Below are positions 1-6,721 of a stretch of DNA of 15,051 bases, one piece after another. Origin of the DNA: Frondihabitans sp. Its GTDB lineage: Bacteria; Actinomycetota; Actinomycetes; Actinomycetales; Microbacteriaceae. Position 1 is the stretch's first letter, and every line of letters starts with the position of its first letter. Position numbers and translations under genes: made by a program. The stretch is taken from NCBI GenBank assembly GCA_025464735.1, contig JAODMX010000332.1, positions 1 to 15,051 of the forward strand. The letters run 5' to 3'. The notes under the pieces are model-generated. The model did no database searches and was not told where the DNA came from. It was given only the letters and a program-made list of their open reading frames with translations.

Positions 1-174
1 CGCGGTGAGATCCCTGCCGACGTCGATGTCGAGACGCTCTCGATGATCAGCGCATCGATGGTGTCGTACCGGGTGATGATCCTCCGGAAGCCGGTCGACC
101 GCGACTTCCTCGTCTCGCTGATCGACGGAGTGCTGCTGCCCGCGGTCGGGCTACGTCAGAGCGTCCCCGCGTAG
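1..174 (+). CDS. TetR-family transcriptional regulator, C-terminal part (5' end outside window)
   Basis: An open frame enters from the left edge and stops at TAG 172-174, giving 57 visible residues. The visible part has alternating helices rich in Met, Leu, Val and Ile, with the pattern SASMVSYRVMI followed by FLVSLIDGVLLPAVGL near the end. This resembles the last dimerisation helices of TetR-type regulators, where a final helix of the form 'lvdgvllPal' is common. The DNA-binding helix-turn-helix would lie outside the window, so the family call rests on the tail only. It sits 10 bases upstream of a VOC-family gene on the same strand. The two may be functionally linked, but its ligand and targets cannot be read here. 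Its stop codon also forms the first three bases of a putative -10 box for the next gene. Confidence 0.6.
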   Translation, partial: RGEIPADVDVETLSMISASMVSYRVMILRKPVDRDFLVSLIDGVLLPAVGLRQSVPA

Positions 175-177
175 CGT
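172..177 (+). promoter_or_regulatory. putative -10 box TAGCGT for a leaderless VOC transcript
   Basis: TAGCGT fits the TANNNT -10 pattern common in actinobacteria and is followed by 7 bases and then ATG at 185, so transcription would begin at or next to the A of ATG. No Shine-Dalgarno sequence lies at a useful distance; AGG at 181-183 is directly against the start codon. No good -35 was seen. The TAG is also the stop codon of the upstream regulator. Confidence 0.4.
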
Positions 178-184
178 CGTAGGT

Positions 185-853
185 ATGCGCATAACCCACG
201 TCACGCTTGGCACGCGCTCGCTCGATGAGGCCGCGCTCTTCTACGAGTCCGTTCTCGGCTTGGTCGTCGATCGACGCCCCGAAGCCGTGATCGTTCACGC
301 CGGAACAACGACAGTCGAGTTCCTCGAACGGAACGAACCGGGAGTCCATCACCTGGCGTTCACGATTCCGTCGGACCAGTTCGACGAGGCGAAGTCATGG
401 CTCACGGCGAAAACATCGTTGCTCGTCCGGGAGGGCGCTGACGAGTTCGAGGGGCCCGGCTTGTGGAACTCCCGATCGGTCTACTTCGACGGGCCCGACG
501 AGTCGATCCTCGAACTCATCGCGAGGCGGGATCTCGAGAACCCGTCGGGACGCGCCTACGATTCCACCGGGATCCTGAATGTCAGCGAGGTCGGGATGGC
601 TGCGGACGATGTGCCCGCTCTCGTCGAGATGCTCCGTGCGCGGGCGAGTGTGCCCGCATACGGCGAGCCGGGCCCGACATTCGCGCCGGTCGGCGACATC
701 GAGGGGCTGCTGATCGTCGTGTCGCCTGACCGCACCTGGTTCCCGACGGGCGACCGGGGCGCCGCCGATCGTGGCATCACGGTCCGTGCGATGGGGGGAG
801 TTGCGGGCGACTATGCCGTTGGATCGCAGGGCCTGCTCATCATCGAAGGCTGA
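185..853 (+). CDS. VOC (glyoxalase/bleomycin-resistance fold) family protein, two modules
   Basis: A 222-residue soluble protein of the vicinal oxygen chelate superfamily. The first beta-alpha-beta-beta-beta module is clear: it opens with MRITHVTLGTRSLDEAALFY (H5), has GVHHLAF at 53-59 (H55 or H56) and SILEL at 107-111 (E110). These are the positions where VOC enzymes bind a divalent metal. The second half (about 129-205) resembles a second module but has lost an obvious His/Glu set, so probably only one metal site exists. Family members include glyoxalases, extradiol dioxygenases and antibiotic-binding proteins; the substrate cannot be told from sequence. The start at 185 is supported by the H5-bearing first strand and by the TAGCGT box 7 bases upstream. 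The neighbouring TetR tail and GNAT gene suggest a small detoxification cluster, but that is inference. Confidence 0.8.
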   Translation: MRITHVTLGTRSLDEAALFYESVLGLVVDRRPEAVIVHAGTTTVEFLERNEPGVHHLAFTIPSDQFDEAKSWLTAKTSLLVREGADEFEGPGLWNSRSVYFDGPDESILELIARRDLENPSGRAYDSTGILNVSEVGMAADDVPALVEMLRARASVPAYGEPGPTFAPVGDIEGLLIVVSPDRTWFPTGDRGAADRGITVRAMGGVAGDYAVGSQGLLIIEG

Positions 854-859
854 CACGGT

Positions 860-865
860 TAGCGT
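860..865 (+). promoter_or_regulatory. putative -10 box TAGCGT before the GNAT gene
   Basis: TAGCGT lies 6 bases before ATG 872 and 6 bases after the VOC stop codon. A GGAGG at 866-870 is only one base from the ATG, too close for a normal ribosome binding site, so a leaderless start is the better reading. The hexamer is identical to the one before the VOC gene. The -35 region is weak. Confidence 0.35.
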
Positions 866-871
866 GGAGGC

Positions 872-1384
872 ATGACTTCGTCTGACGTCTCCTCGCTCGA
901 GATAGCCGAGGGCGGCGCCCGAGACGTCGATGCCTGCGTTGCACTCTGGCTGGAGGCCCTTGCTGCGCGCGATGGCCACGAGGCGGCCGCGGGTACGGCC
1001 GAGAGATGTCGAGGGAAGTTCGTGCTGCCTCGGGTGGCGTTTCCAGTTCTTCGGGACGGAGCGGGCGAGCTCCGTGGCTTTTCGCTCGTGACCGGCGCAG
1101 GAACGGGGCAACCCGAGGATCCGGGCGACGCGGCGTACCTTTCGCTGCTCGCGGTGGAGCCCGGCGTTCAGGGTCGAGGGTGGGGGTCGCGGCTGCTTGC
1201 GTGCGCGGTTGACTCGGCCCGTGCGAGAGGGTTCCCGGGGATCGTGCTGCACGTGCTGACCGACCACGTGGTGGCTCTCCACCTCTACGAGTCGCGCGGT
1301 TGGACGCGGATCGGCGAGACGTTCGAGCACCCCCTCCGGGGGCGACCGACGGCGACGCTCGAACTGAACCTTGTGGCGAGGTGA
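872..1384 (+). CDS. GNAT-family N-acetyltransferase
   Basis: A 170-residue protein with the GNAT acetyl-CoA-binding fold. Motif A is seen as LSLLAVEPGVQGRGWGSRLL (about 90-109), with the pyrophosphate-binding QGRGWG at 100-105. Motif B is seen as ALHLYESRGWTRIGE (135-149), including the Tyr (Y139) often used as general acid. Members acetylate small molecules (antibiotics, amines) or protein N-termini/lysines; nothing here identifies the acceptor. The length is usual for a single-domain GNAT. It is 18 bases downstream of the VOC gene and is followed after 7 bases by the preferred start of the FUSC gene, so the three could be transcribed together even though a separate -10 box is visible. Confidence 0.88.
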   Translation: MTSSDVSSLEIAEGGARDVDACVALWLEALAARDGHEAAAGTAERCRGKFVLPRVAFPVLRDGAGELRGFSLVTGAGTGQPEDPGDAAYLSLLAVEPGVQGRGWGSRLLACAVDSARARGFPGIVLHVLTDHVVALHLYESRGWTRIGETFEHPLRGRPTATLELNLVAR

Positions 1385-1391
1385 GTCGCTG

Positions 1392-2963
1392 TTGGGCGCC
1401 GTGACGTCAGACGCCCGGGCAATGCCCGGCCCTGGCTCGGGCAGGAGTCGACTGGTGGCCGTCACCGTTCTCACCGCCCTGATCAGCGTCGCGGTGGCAC
1501 TCTTGCTCATTGCGCCGTCCCATTCCGGCCCCGACCTCGTCGTCCTGGCCGTGATGCTCTCGATCAGCTTCACCCGGGAGCGAGCAGGTGCGACCCTTCG
1601 CGAGAAGGCGCTCGGTGCGGTCGCGCTCCCGCTTGTCGGAATCGGTGCCGGGCTCGTGGGTGCCCTCCTGGTCGCGGCGCCGGTCGTCGGTGCCGCCGTC
1701 TTCGTCATCGTCACGAGCGGCGCGATCTGGCTCCGGCGGTTCGGCCCGCTCGCGTCCCGTCTCGGCACCCTGATCGCGCTGCCGTTCATCGCCATCCTTG
1801 TCGCACCGCTGCCCGTGCGACCCGGCGGATTCTTCGCCGGTTGGACAGCCCTCGTGGCCCTCACCGTCGTCGTGGTGGGCGCGCTCCTCGACCTCGGGGC
1901 GCAGCGGCTCGGCCTGATTCCTCCGATCGAAGCGAAACCGCCGGATCCTGCGCCACGTGTTCCGGCTGCCATGACGGGTCGCCGACGGATCGCGGCCAGC
2001 ACGCGCATGGCCGCGCAGATGGCCGTCGCACTCGGCGTGGCCTTCCCGCTCGGGCATCTGGCCTTCGGGGAGCACTGGCCCTGGCTGGTTCTGACCGCAT
2101 ACATCGTGTCGAGCGGGAATCGCGGGCGGGGCGATGTCGTCTACAAGGGAGTGCTCCGGATCCTGGGCGCGCTCGGTGGTGTCGTGATCGGCACCCTGCT
2201 GGCGCTGATCGGGCACCACGGTGACCCGCTGCTTCTCCTGGCCCTCGGCGTGGTGATCGTGGCCGCGCTGTGGCTCAGGCCGCTGAACTACGCCTGGTGG
2301 GCGGCCGGAGTGACCGCTGCGCTGGCATTGCTCTACGACTACGTCGGATCGACGTCCTCCGACGCGCTCCTGATTCGCCTCATCGCGATCGCTGTCGGGG
2401 GAGTGATTGCGGTGCTCTCAGCGTGGTTTGTGCTGCCAGTGCGGACGGTCGACGTGGTTCGCCGGCGGGTGGCTGACGTGCTGGCAGCGGTGTCGGGTGT
2501 GCTCGGGGAGTTGCTGGAAGTGGGAGCTTCGAGCGACGTCCAGGAGTCGGACCAGGCGGCGGCGGCCGCGCGCGCAGCAGCGCTGCGCGACAGGTGGCGT
2601 GAATACACCTCGGCGCTTGCTCGACTGCGTGAGGTCTCGCCGGCGCTTCGGGCCCACCGAGTGGCCATCCGGCGCGGCGCCGGGGACGCGCATCCTGCAG
2701 CACTCGTCGATCTGCTGGTGTTAATGGAGGAGCCGCTTGCCGTGCTCGTCGAGACGGCGAGAGAGGGTGTCGTGCCGCGGGGTGCGGTCGGGCGGGCGGC
2801 GAAGCGTACCGGCGAGGCGCGGCGTGTCCTTGGCGGCCGCGAGGTGCCCGACGGCGGAGTGAGACAACAGCTTGAGCCCGCGGATCCTCCCTCCCGGGCG
2901 GCTGCCCGCCTAGTGTCGACCCTCGATGCGCTGATGCCCAGCCTCGCGGCGCTCCGCCGCTAG
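1392..2963 (+). CDS. FUSC family (aromatic-acid-exporter-like) inner membrane protein, large form
   Basis: A 523-residue membrane protein from the preferred start. It has two hydrophobic blocks: about 20-170 with several helices, then 200-350 with a second set. The second block starts with a basic stretch (GRRRIAASTRMAAQ) and holds the FUSC-like loop YIVSSGNRGRGD followed by a Gly-rich helix. The C-terminal ~170 residues are soluble and helical, rich in Ala and Arg. FUSC proteins (fusaric acid resistance, YccS, p-hydroxybenzoate exporter AaeB relatives) are thought to export aromatic acids or similar compounds. Start choice: GAGGTGAG (1378-1385) lies 6 bases before TTG 1392. The same frame also opens at TTG 1371, inside the GNAT gene, and has GTG 1401 and ATG 1422; 1422 is the main alternative. 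It ends at a convergent gap with a large hairpin. A second FUSC gene lies at 7823-8893. Confidence 0.82.
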   Translation: MGAVTSDARAMPGPGSGRSRLVAVTVLTALISVAVALLLIAPSHSGPDLVVLAVMLSISFTRERAGATLREKALGAVALPLVGIGAGLVGALLVAAPVVGAAVFVIVTSGAIWLRRFGPLASRLGTLIALPFIAILVAPLPVRPGGFFAGWTALVALTVVVVGALLDLGAQRLGLIPPIEAKPPDPAPRVPAAMTGRRRIAASTRMAAQMAVALGVAFPLGHLAFGEHWPWLVLTAYIVSSGNRGRGDVVYKGVLRILGALGGVVIGTLLALIGHHGDPLLLLALGVVIVAALWLRPLNYAWWAAGVTAALALLYDYVGSTSSDALLIRLIAIAVGGVIAVLSAWFVLPVRTVDVVRRRVADVLAAVSGVLGELLEVGASSDVQESDQAAAAARAAALRDRWREYTSALARLREVSPALRAHRVAIRRGAGDAHPAALVDLLVLMEEPLAVLVETAREGVVPRGAVGRAAKRTGEARRVLGGREVPDGGVRQQLEPADPPSRAAARLVSTLDALMPSLAALRR

Positions 2964-3059
2964 CCCGGCCGCGCGGCGCCCGGCCGCACCGAGTGGACGA
3001 AAGTCGACGTGAAATCAAGCCGGAGCGTCGGAAAGCGTCCACTCGGCGAGGCTCGCGAG
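2964..3059. other. convergent intergenic gap holding one large hairpin
   Basis: These 96 bases separate the stop codons of the plus-strand FUSC gene and the minus-strand SRPBCC gene. Besides the nested inverted repeat at 2989-3046, the only notable feature is the GC-rich run CGGCCGCGCGGCGCCCGGCCG at its left end. No coding potential was seen. Confidence 0.6.
2989..3046. repeat. nested inverted repeat (11-bp outer and 5-bp inner stems)
   Basis: The outer arms CCGAGTGGACG (2989-2999) and CGTCCACTCGG (3036-3046) are perfect reverse complements. Inside them, CGACG (3005-3009) pairs with CGTCG (3026-3030), with 5-base asymmetric linkers on both sides (AAAGT and GAAAG) and a 16-base apical loop. 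The structure has nearly the same shape on either strand, which suits a bidirectional terminator between convergent genes. It lacks a T-run, so it could equally be a dispersed palindromic repeat (REP/MITE-like). The function is inferred; the pairing is seen directly. Confidence 0.75.
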
Positions 3060-3527
3060 TTACGCGAGTGAACGGCCGAGGGCGTCGAGGAGCGATTCGG
3101 TGCCCTCCGGGCGTTCGGTGGGGCGGTCGAGGTTCTCGAAGTAGGCGCCGTGCTCGGTGAGCTTCAGGTGCGTCGATGCGCCGTCGTCGGTCGGCAGCAG
3201 CTCGACCGTCGCCATCGAGAACGAGATCTTCACGCCGTCGAAGTGCATGTCGTACGAGTAGACGATTCGCTTGTCTGGCACGAGATTCTGGAACACGGCG
3301 TCGTAGGTGAACCGTTGGTCGCCGTGATCGCCCTCCAGGTGTTCGGCGCCGCCCTCGCGGAAGTCGAGCGAGTAGTCGTAGACGCGACCGTCTTCGGACG
3401 GGGCGAACCACGCGCGACGGCCCTCGACGGTCGCGAACGCGTCGTAGACGCGGGCGGGCGGAACGGGGTAATCGCGCTCCAGGACGAAGGTCTCGTGGGC
3501 GGTCAGGGGGATGGCGGTGGTGGACAT
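3060..3527 (-). CDS. SRPBCC / AHSA1-domain protein
   Basis: A 155-residue protein of the START-like SRPBCC superfamily, AHSA1 type (domain first named for activator of Hsp90 ATPase; in bacteria it is a hydrophobic-ligand-binding fold of mostly unknown role). It shows the usual order: a first strand FVLERDYPVPPARVYDAFAT (14-33), then the conserved WFAP (40-43), a middle stretch with DFREGG (55-60), and a final helix with the ending ESLLDALGRSL. The length matches single-domain members. The start ATG at 3525-3527 is 3 bases after the ArsR stop, and its ribosome site GGAG lies inside the last ArsR codons, so the two are almost certainly co-transcribed and translationally coupled. ArsR-SRPBCC pairs of this type are common in actinobacteria. 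The ligand is unknown. Confidence 0.85.
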   Translation of the reverse strand: MSTTAIPLTAHETFVLERDYPVPPARVYDAFATVEGRRAWFAPSEDGRVYDYSLDFREGGAEHLEGDHGDQRFTYDAVFQNLVPDKRIVYSYDMHFDGVKISFSMATVELLPTDDGASTHLKLTEHGAYFENLDRPTERPEGTESLLDALGRSLA

Positions 3528-3530
3528 CGG

Positions 3531-3914
3531 TTACTCCTTCGGAACGCAATCGGTGGAATTGGAGTGGGTGAAATCGGAGCGGGAATTGTCGGAGGTGAGG
3601 TACTCGCCGAGGCGATCGAGCTTGTGCGACCAGGCGGCGCGCCGATCGGCGATCCACTCTTCGGCACGTCCGAGGGCAGCGTTGTCGAGCTCGCAGATGC
3701 GGACGCGGCCCACTTTCCGCGACGTCACGAGACCACCGTTCTCCAGCACCCGGAGGTGCTGCATCACCGCGGCGAGTGTCATCGCCATGGGGGCTGCGAG
3801 TTCGCCGACGGAGGCCGGCCCGCGACTCAGGTGGTCGAGCATCGCGCGACGCGTGGGATCGGCCAACGCCTGGAAGGCCCGGTCGAGATCGACGTCCTGC
3901 GATTGGTTAAGCAT
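3531..3914 (-). CDS. ArsR-family winged-helix repressor
   Basis: A 127-residue regulator. It begins with the ArsR signature ALADPTRRAML (16-26), continues with a GELAAPMAMTLAAVMQHL turn-helix region (38-54; recognition helix about 46-55) and the wing/helix LRVLENGGLVTSRKVGR. The metal-binding CxC of ArsR/SmtB is absent: only isolated cysteines (C74, C123) are present, so it is probably not a classic metal sensor. The tail beyond residue 108 is polar and non-conserved. Start: ATG 3912-3914 lies exactly 7 bases after the -10 box GATACT, so the mRNA is probably leaderless. A TTAAGCA/TGCTTAA palindrome overlaps the start codon, implying autorepression. It is the first gene of a two-gene operon with the SRPBCC gene. 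Confidence 0.9.
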   Translation of the reverse strand: MLNQSQDVDLDRAFQALADPTRRAMLDHLSRGPASVGELAAPMAMTLAAVMQHLRVLENGGLVTSRKVGRVRICELDNAALGRAEEWIADRRAAWSHKLDRLGEYLTSDNSRSDFTHSNSTDCVPKE

Positions 3915-3922
3915 GTGCTTAA
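3907..3922. promoter_or_regulatory. probable ArsR operator, palindrome TTAAGCA-TG-TGCTTAA
   Basis: Two perfect 7-base arms, TTAAGCA (3907-3913) and TGCTTAA (3916-3922), are separated by 2 bases. AT-rich palindromes of this size are typical ArsR-family binding sites. It spans the last base of the -10 box, the expected transcription start and the start codon, so binding would block RNA polymerase. This is the only such AT-rich palindrome seen in the surrounding GC-rich DNA. Confidence 0.65.
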
Positions 3923-3949
3923 GTATCCACGCGGGAAGTCCGCTGTCAA
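3922..3949 (-). promoter_or_regulatory. sigma70-type promoter of the arsR-SRPBCC operon
   Basis: Read on the minus strand, a perfect -35 TTGACA (plus coordinates 3944-3949) is followed by 16 bases and a -10 GATACT (3922-3927). Seven bases further is the ATG at 3914, so the transcript is expected to start at the start codon. The promoter sits entirely in the 42 bases between the MFS stop codon and the ArsR start. It is the best-matching promoter in the window. Confidence 0.75.
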
Positions 3950-3956
3950 GCGCTTC

Positions 3957-5345
3957 TCAGGAACGCGCCACCACGGGTTCGCGGCCCGCGGTCACGCCCT
4001 TCGGCAGGCCGACGAGTGAGACGATCCCGCTCAGCGCGAGCAGCACGGCGACGATCACGAGGACGCGATGGAACCCGGCGAGGTCGAGGACGCCGCCGGT
4101 GATGACGCCGACGAACGCCACCGCGATGAGGCCTGCGACGCGGGCGATCGCGTTGTTCACCGCCGATGCGATCCCTGCCTCGGCGGGAGCGATCTGCGCC
4201 AGTACGGTCGAGGTGAGCGGTGTCGCCGTGATCGTCATCCCGAGTCCGAAGAGCACCACCCCGGGCACGATCTGCCACCAGACGTCGAGAGGATCCCGGG
4301 TCAACAGCATCCAGAGGAAGCCCACGGCCGTGATGAAGGGCCCGATCGTCATGAAAGGTCGGGGCCCGAAGCGCCCGGCGAGACCACCGATGGTGCGTGA
4401 GAGCACGAGTGACACGATCGTCGTCGGCAGGGTGACGAGTCCTGAGACGGTGGCGGGCAGGTGCCCGATTTCTTGGACCACCAGCGGAATGAGGAGCGTG
4501 CCGAGGCTGACCGACGCGTAGATACCGATCGTGGCCAGGTTGCCGACGCTGAACGCTCGCACCGTGAACAGCCGCAGCGGCATCATCGGATGCGCCGCGC
4601 GGCCCTCCCAGAGGACGAACGCGACGAGGCAGGCCAGTCCGAGTACGAGCGACGCGATGACGAACGGATCGGCGAATCCGATTCGTTGCCCCTCGATGAG
4701 GGCGAAGACGGGGCCAGCGAGACCGAGGGCGGCGAGGATCGCACCTGTGACGTCGATCTGGGTACCTCGCGTCGGGGAGACGAGTTGGGGATCCTTCGGC
4801 ATGCTCATCGTCAGTACGAGGGTCGCCACGACGGGAAGGACGACGATTCCGAAGACCCAGCGCCAACCGATCGTGTCGACGAGGCCGCCGCCGGCCAGAG
4901 GGCCGATGAGGAAGGCGATTCCGGTCCAGGCGGTCCAGGTGCCGATAGCTCGAGCCATCGCGGTTCCGGTGAACGTGGACGTGATGATCGCGAGGCTCGA
5001 CGGCACGAGCAGGGCGCCGGCGACGCCCTGGAGGGCGCGCGCCGCGATCAGCAGCTCGGCGCTGGGAGAGAAGGCGGCCAAGAGCGAGGTGGCGGCAAAT
5101 CCGATCAGGCCTAGCCGCAGGATCCTGACGCGGCCGAACAGATCGGACAGCGACCCGGCGACGAGCATGAGCGAGCCGAGGGTGAGGAGATAGCCGTCGA
5201 CGACCCACTGCTGCAGGACGACCCCGCCGCCCAGGTCGCGGGCGATCGCCGGAAGGGCGACGGTGACGATCGAACTGTCCAGGAAAGCGACGAAGGAGGC
5301 GAGGATCGCTGTGACGAGCACAATCTGCTTGCCGCGGTCCGCCAT
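3957..5345 (-). CDS. MFS multidrug exporter, DHA2 (EmrB/QacA) type, 14 TM helices expected
   Basis: A 462-residue integral membrane protein with hydrophobic segments along its whole length, fitting the 14-helix drug:H+ antiporter-2 branch of the major facilitator superfamily. Family marks seen are: the helix-1 motif FLDSSIVTVALPAI (21-34); motif A as GSLSDLFGRVRIL (64-76); and motif C (antiporter motif) as GPLAGGGLVDTIGWRW (148-163). It probably exports toxic organic compounds at the cost of the proton gradient; the substrate is unknown. An AGGAG 7 bases before ATG 5345 supports the start. It is downstream of the AIF-like oxidoreductase (72-base gap) and upstream of arsR (42-base gap), but both flanking gaps hold their own signals, so co-transcription is not certain. 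Control by the ArsR protein is possible but not shown. Confidence 0.9.
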   Translation of the reverse strand: MADRGKQIVLVTAILASFVAFLDSSIVTVALPAIARDLGGGVVLQQWVVDGYLLTLGSLMLVAGSLSDLFGRVRILRLGLIGFAATSLLAAFSPSAELLIAARALQGVAGALLVPSSLAIITSTFTGTAMARAIGTWTAWTGIAFLIGPLAGGGLVDTIGWRWVFGIVVLPVVATLVLTMSMPKDPQLVSPTRGTQIDVTGAILAALGLAGPVFALIEGQRIGFADPFVIASLVLGLACLVAFVLWEGRAAHPMMPLRLFTVRAFSVGNLATIGIYASVSLGTLLIPLVVQEIGHLPATVSGLVTLPTTIVSLVLSRTIGGLAGRFGPRPFMTIGPFITAVGFLWMLLTRDPLDVWWQIVPGVVLFGLGMTITATPLTSTVLAQIAPAEAGIASAVNNAIARVAGLIAVAFVGVITGGVLDLAGFHRVLVIVAVLLALSGIVSLVGLPKGVTAGREPVVARS

Positions 5346-5361
5346 CGGGTACTCCTGCTCC

Positions 5362-5382
5362 GGAGCCGGTGATCGCGGCTCC
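5362..5382. repeat. hairpin GGAGCCG-7-CGGCTCC between oxidoreductase and MFS genes
   Basis: Perfect 7-base arms (5362-5368 and 5376-5382) enclose a 7-base loop. On the minus strand it lies after the oxidoreductase stop (5418) and just before the MFS ribosome site. It has no T-run. It could reduce read-through or fold the MFS leader. A TAGGGT (plus 5388-5393, minus strand) just upstream is a weak -10 candidate for the MFS gene. Confidence 0.5.
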
Positions 5383-5417
5383 CTCCCACCCTACGACCGA
5401 GGACCGGGTCCACGAAG

Positions 5418-6599
5418 TCAGATGAGGCCCTTGAGGTTGTCCGACGTGAGCGCCTTCCCCTCGGCCAGCACCTGACGCGCCTTGTCGGTCGAGTCCCAGA
5501 CGTTCCAGAGCAGCACGCCGACGGGAATGCCGTTGTCGAGGTAGTAGACGACGACACTTTCGTCGTCCTTCCAGTCCTCCACGGTCACCAGCGACGCGTC
5601 GAGCGTGCCGACGGCCTCGTAGCCGAGGTCGAACACGTCGGAGTAGTACATCGGTGTGTGGGTGTACTTCTCCTCGGAGCCGGCCATGATGCGACCGACG
5701 GCGGCGCCCTGCTCGGTGGCGTTGTCGACGTGCTCGACCCGTCGGCGGCCGAGGAGGGGATCCGGGTAGTTCGCCACGTCGCCGGCCGCGTAGACGAACG
5801 GGTCGTCGGTGGCGAGGCGTGCGTCCACACGGATGCCGTCGTCGACCGATAGGCCGGACGCCACTGCCAGGTCGGTGCTCGGTTCGATGCCGAGGCCGAT
5901 GACGACACCGTCGGCCGCCACGGTCGACGAGTCGTCGAGGGTGAGCGTCACGCCCGCGTCAGACACGGTTGCGGACACGAGCCGACGCCCTGGAATCAGA
6001 GTCACCCCGTGCGCACGGAATGCACCCTCGAAGAGGTCGTCCACCGCTTTCGGGTAGGTGGAGGCACCGAGCTCGGCGTCGGGGAAGACGATCGTCACCC
6101 GGGTGTCGTTCTGGGCCAGCCCCGACGCGAGCTCGGAGCCGATGTAGCCGCCGCCGACGACGGCAACATGGCGCCCGGATCCAGAGATCTCGCGAAGGCG
6201 ACGATAGTCGGCCGCGCTCCTGAAATAGACGATGCGGTCATCGTCGGGCAGATCAAGGCGCCTGGGACGGCCGCCGGTGGCAATGAGAAGTCGCCCGTAG
6301 CCGATGGTGTCGCCGTTCGAGGTCGCCACCGAGCGGTTGGTGCGGTCGATGCGCTCGACGGGGGTCTGCAGCCGGATCTCCGCACCCGTGGCTTCGGCCG
6401 TGCCGAGGTCGTTGTCGGCAGGAGTGAAGCTCGGGTCGGTCCAGAGGGTCTTCGACAGCGCCGGCCGCGTGTAGGGAGCGTCGACGTCCTCGCTCAGGAT
6501 GAGAATGGATCCGGAACGGTCACGCTCTCGAATGCCCCTGGCCGCGGCATCGGCGACCATCCCTCCACCGACGATGACGTATTCGTAGTTGTCTGCCAT
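5418..6599 (-). CDS. FAD/NAD(P)-dependent oxidoreductase with AIF-like C-terminal domain
   Basis: A 393-residue flavoprotein of the two-dinucleotide-binding-domain type (ferredoxin reductase / apoptosis-inducing-factor-like). The N-terminal FAD site is VIVGGGMVADAA (8-19), the NAD(P) site is VAVVGGGYIGSELA (145-158), and the second FAD motif is VYAAGDVANYP (269-279). The C-terminal ~100 residues start with VEHVDNATEQG and contain THTPMYYSDVFDLGYEAVG, resembling the AIF C-terminal domain rather than a thioredoxin-reductase one. No redox-active CxxC is seen, so it likely passes electrons from NAD(P)H to a partner such as a ferredoxin or a small acceptor; the partner is not in the window. AGGAGG lies 6 bases before ATG 6599. 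It is divergent from the 112-residue unknown gene. Confidence 0.88.
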   Translation of the reverse strand: MADNYEYVIVGGGMVADAAARGIRERDRSGSILILSEDVDAPYTRPALSKTLWTDPSFTPADNDLGTAEATGAEIRLQTPVERIDRTNRSVATSNGDTIGYGRLLIATGGRPRRLDLPDDDRIVYFRSAADYRRLREISGSGRHVAVVGGGYIGSELASGLAQNDTRVTIVFPDAELGASTYPKAVDDLFEGAFRAHGVTLIPGRRLVSATVSDAGVTLTLDDSSTVAADGVVIGLGIEPSTDLAVASGLSVDDGIRVDARLATDDPFVYAAGDVANYPDPLLGRRRVEHVDNATEQGAAVGRIMAGSEEKYTHTPMYYSDVFDLGYEAVGTLDASLVTVEDWKDDESVVVYYLDNGIPVGVLLWNVWDSTDKARQVLAEGKALTSDNLKGLI

Positions 6600-6721
6600 G
6601 ACGAGCCTCCTGGTGTCGTGACTTCTTTGTTCCGATCGGAGTCGACCACATTTGATTCAACTCTGTCTGTCCCCCGGCCGGTGTAGTCTTCGGTCACGTA
6701 TTGGCCTTGAGGGGGGCGACC
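6600..6721. promoter_or_regulatory. divergent promoter region with palindrome TCCGATCGGA
   Basis: This 122-base gap separates the starts of the oxidoreductase (minus) and the unknown small gene (plus). It holds a perfect 10-base palindrome TCCGATCGGA (6631-6640), an odd palindrome TTGATTCAA (6652-6660), and, for the plus strand, a TAGTCT -10 candidate (6684-6689) with GAGGGGGG (6709-6716) as ribosome site. The middle is locally AT-rich relative to its surroundings. The palindromes are possible operator sites, with no regulator identified. Confidence 0.45.

Noticed and set aside
1371..1391. Extended start of the large FUSC gene at TTG 1371
   Set aside because: It would lie inside the GNAT gene with no ribosome site, whereas GAGGTGAG is properly placed for TTG 1392.
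395..2104. A 569-codon open frame on the minus strand opposite the VOC, GNAT and FUSC genes
   Set aside because: Its product is Arg/Ser/Pro-rich low-complexity sequence without family motifs, typical of antisense frames in GC-rich DNA, and three well-recognised genes lie on the other strand.
3946..5208. A 420-codon minus-strand frame overlapping the MFS gene
   Set aside because: It is the same-strand out-of-frame shadow of the MFS gene, dominated by Arg, and has no motif.
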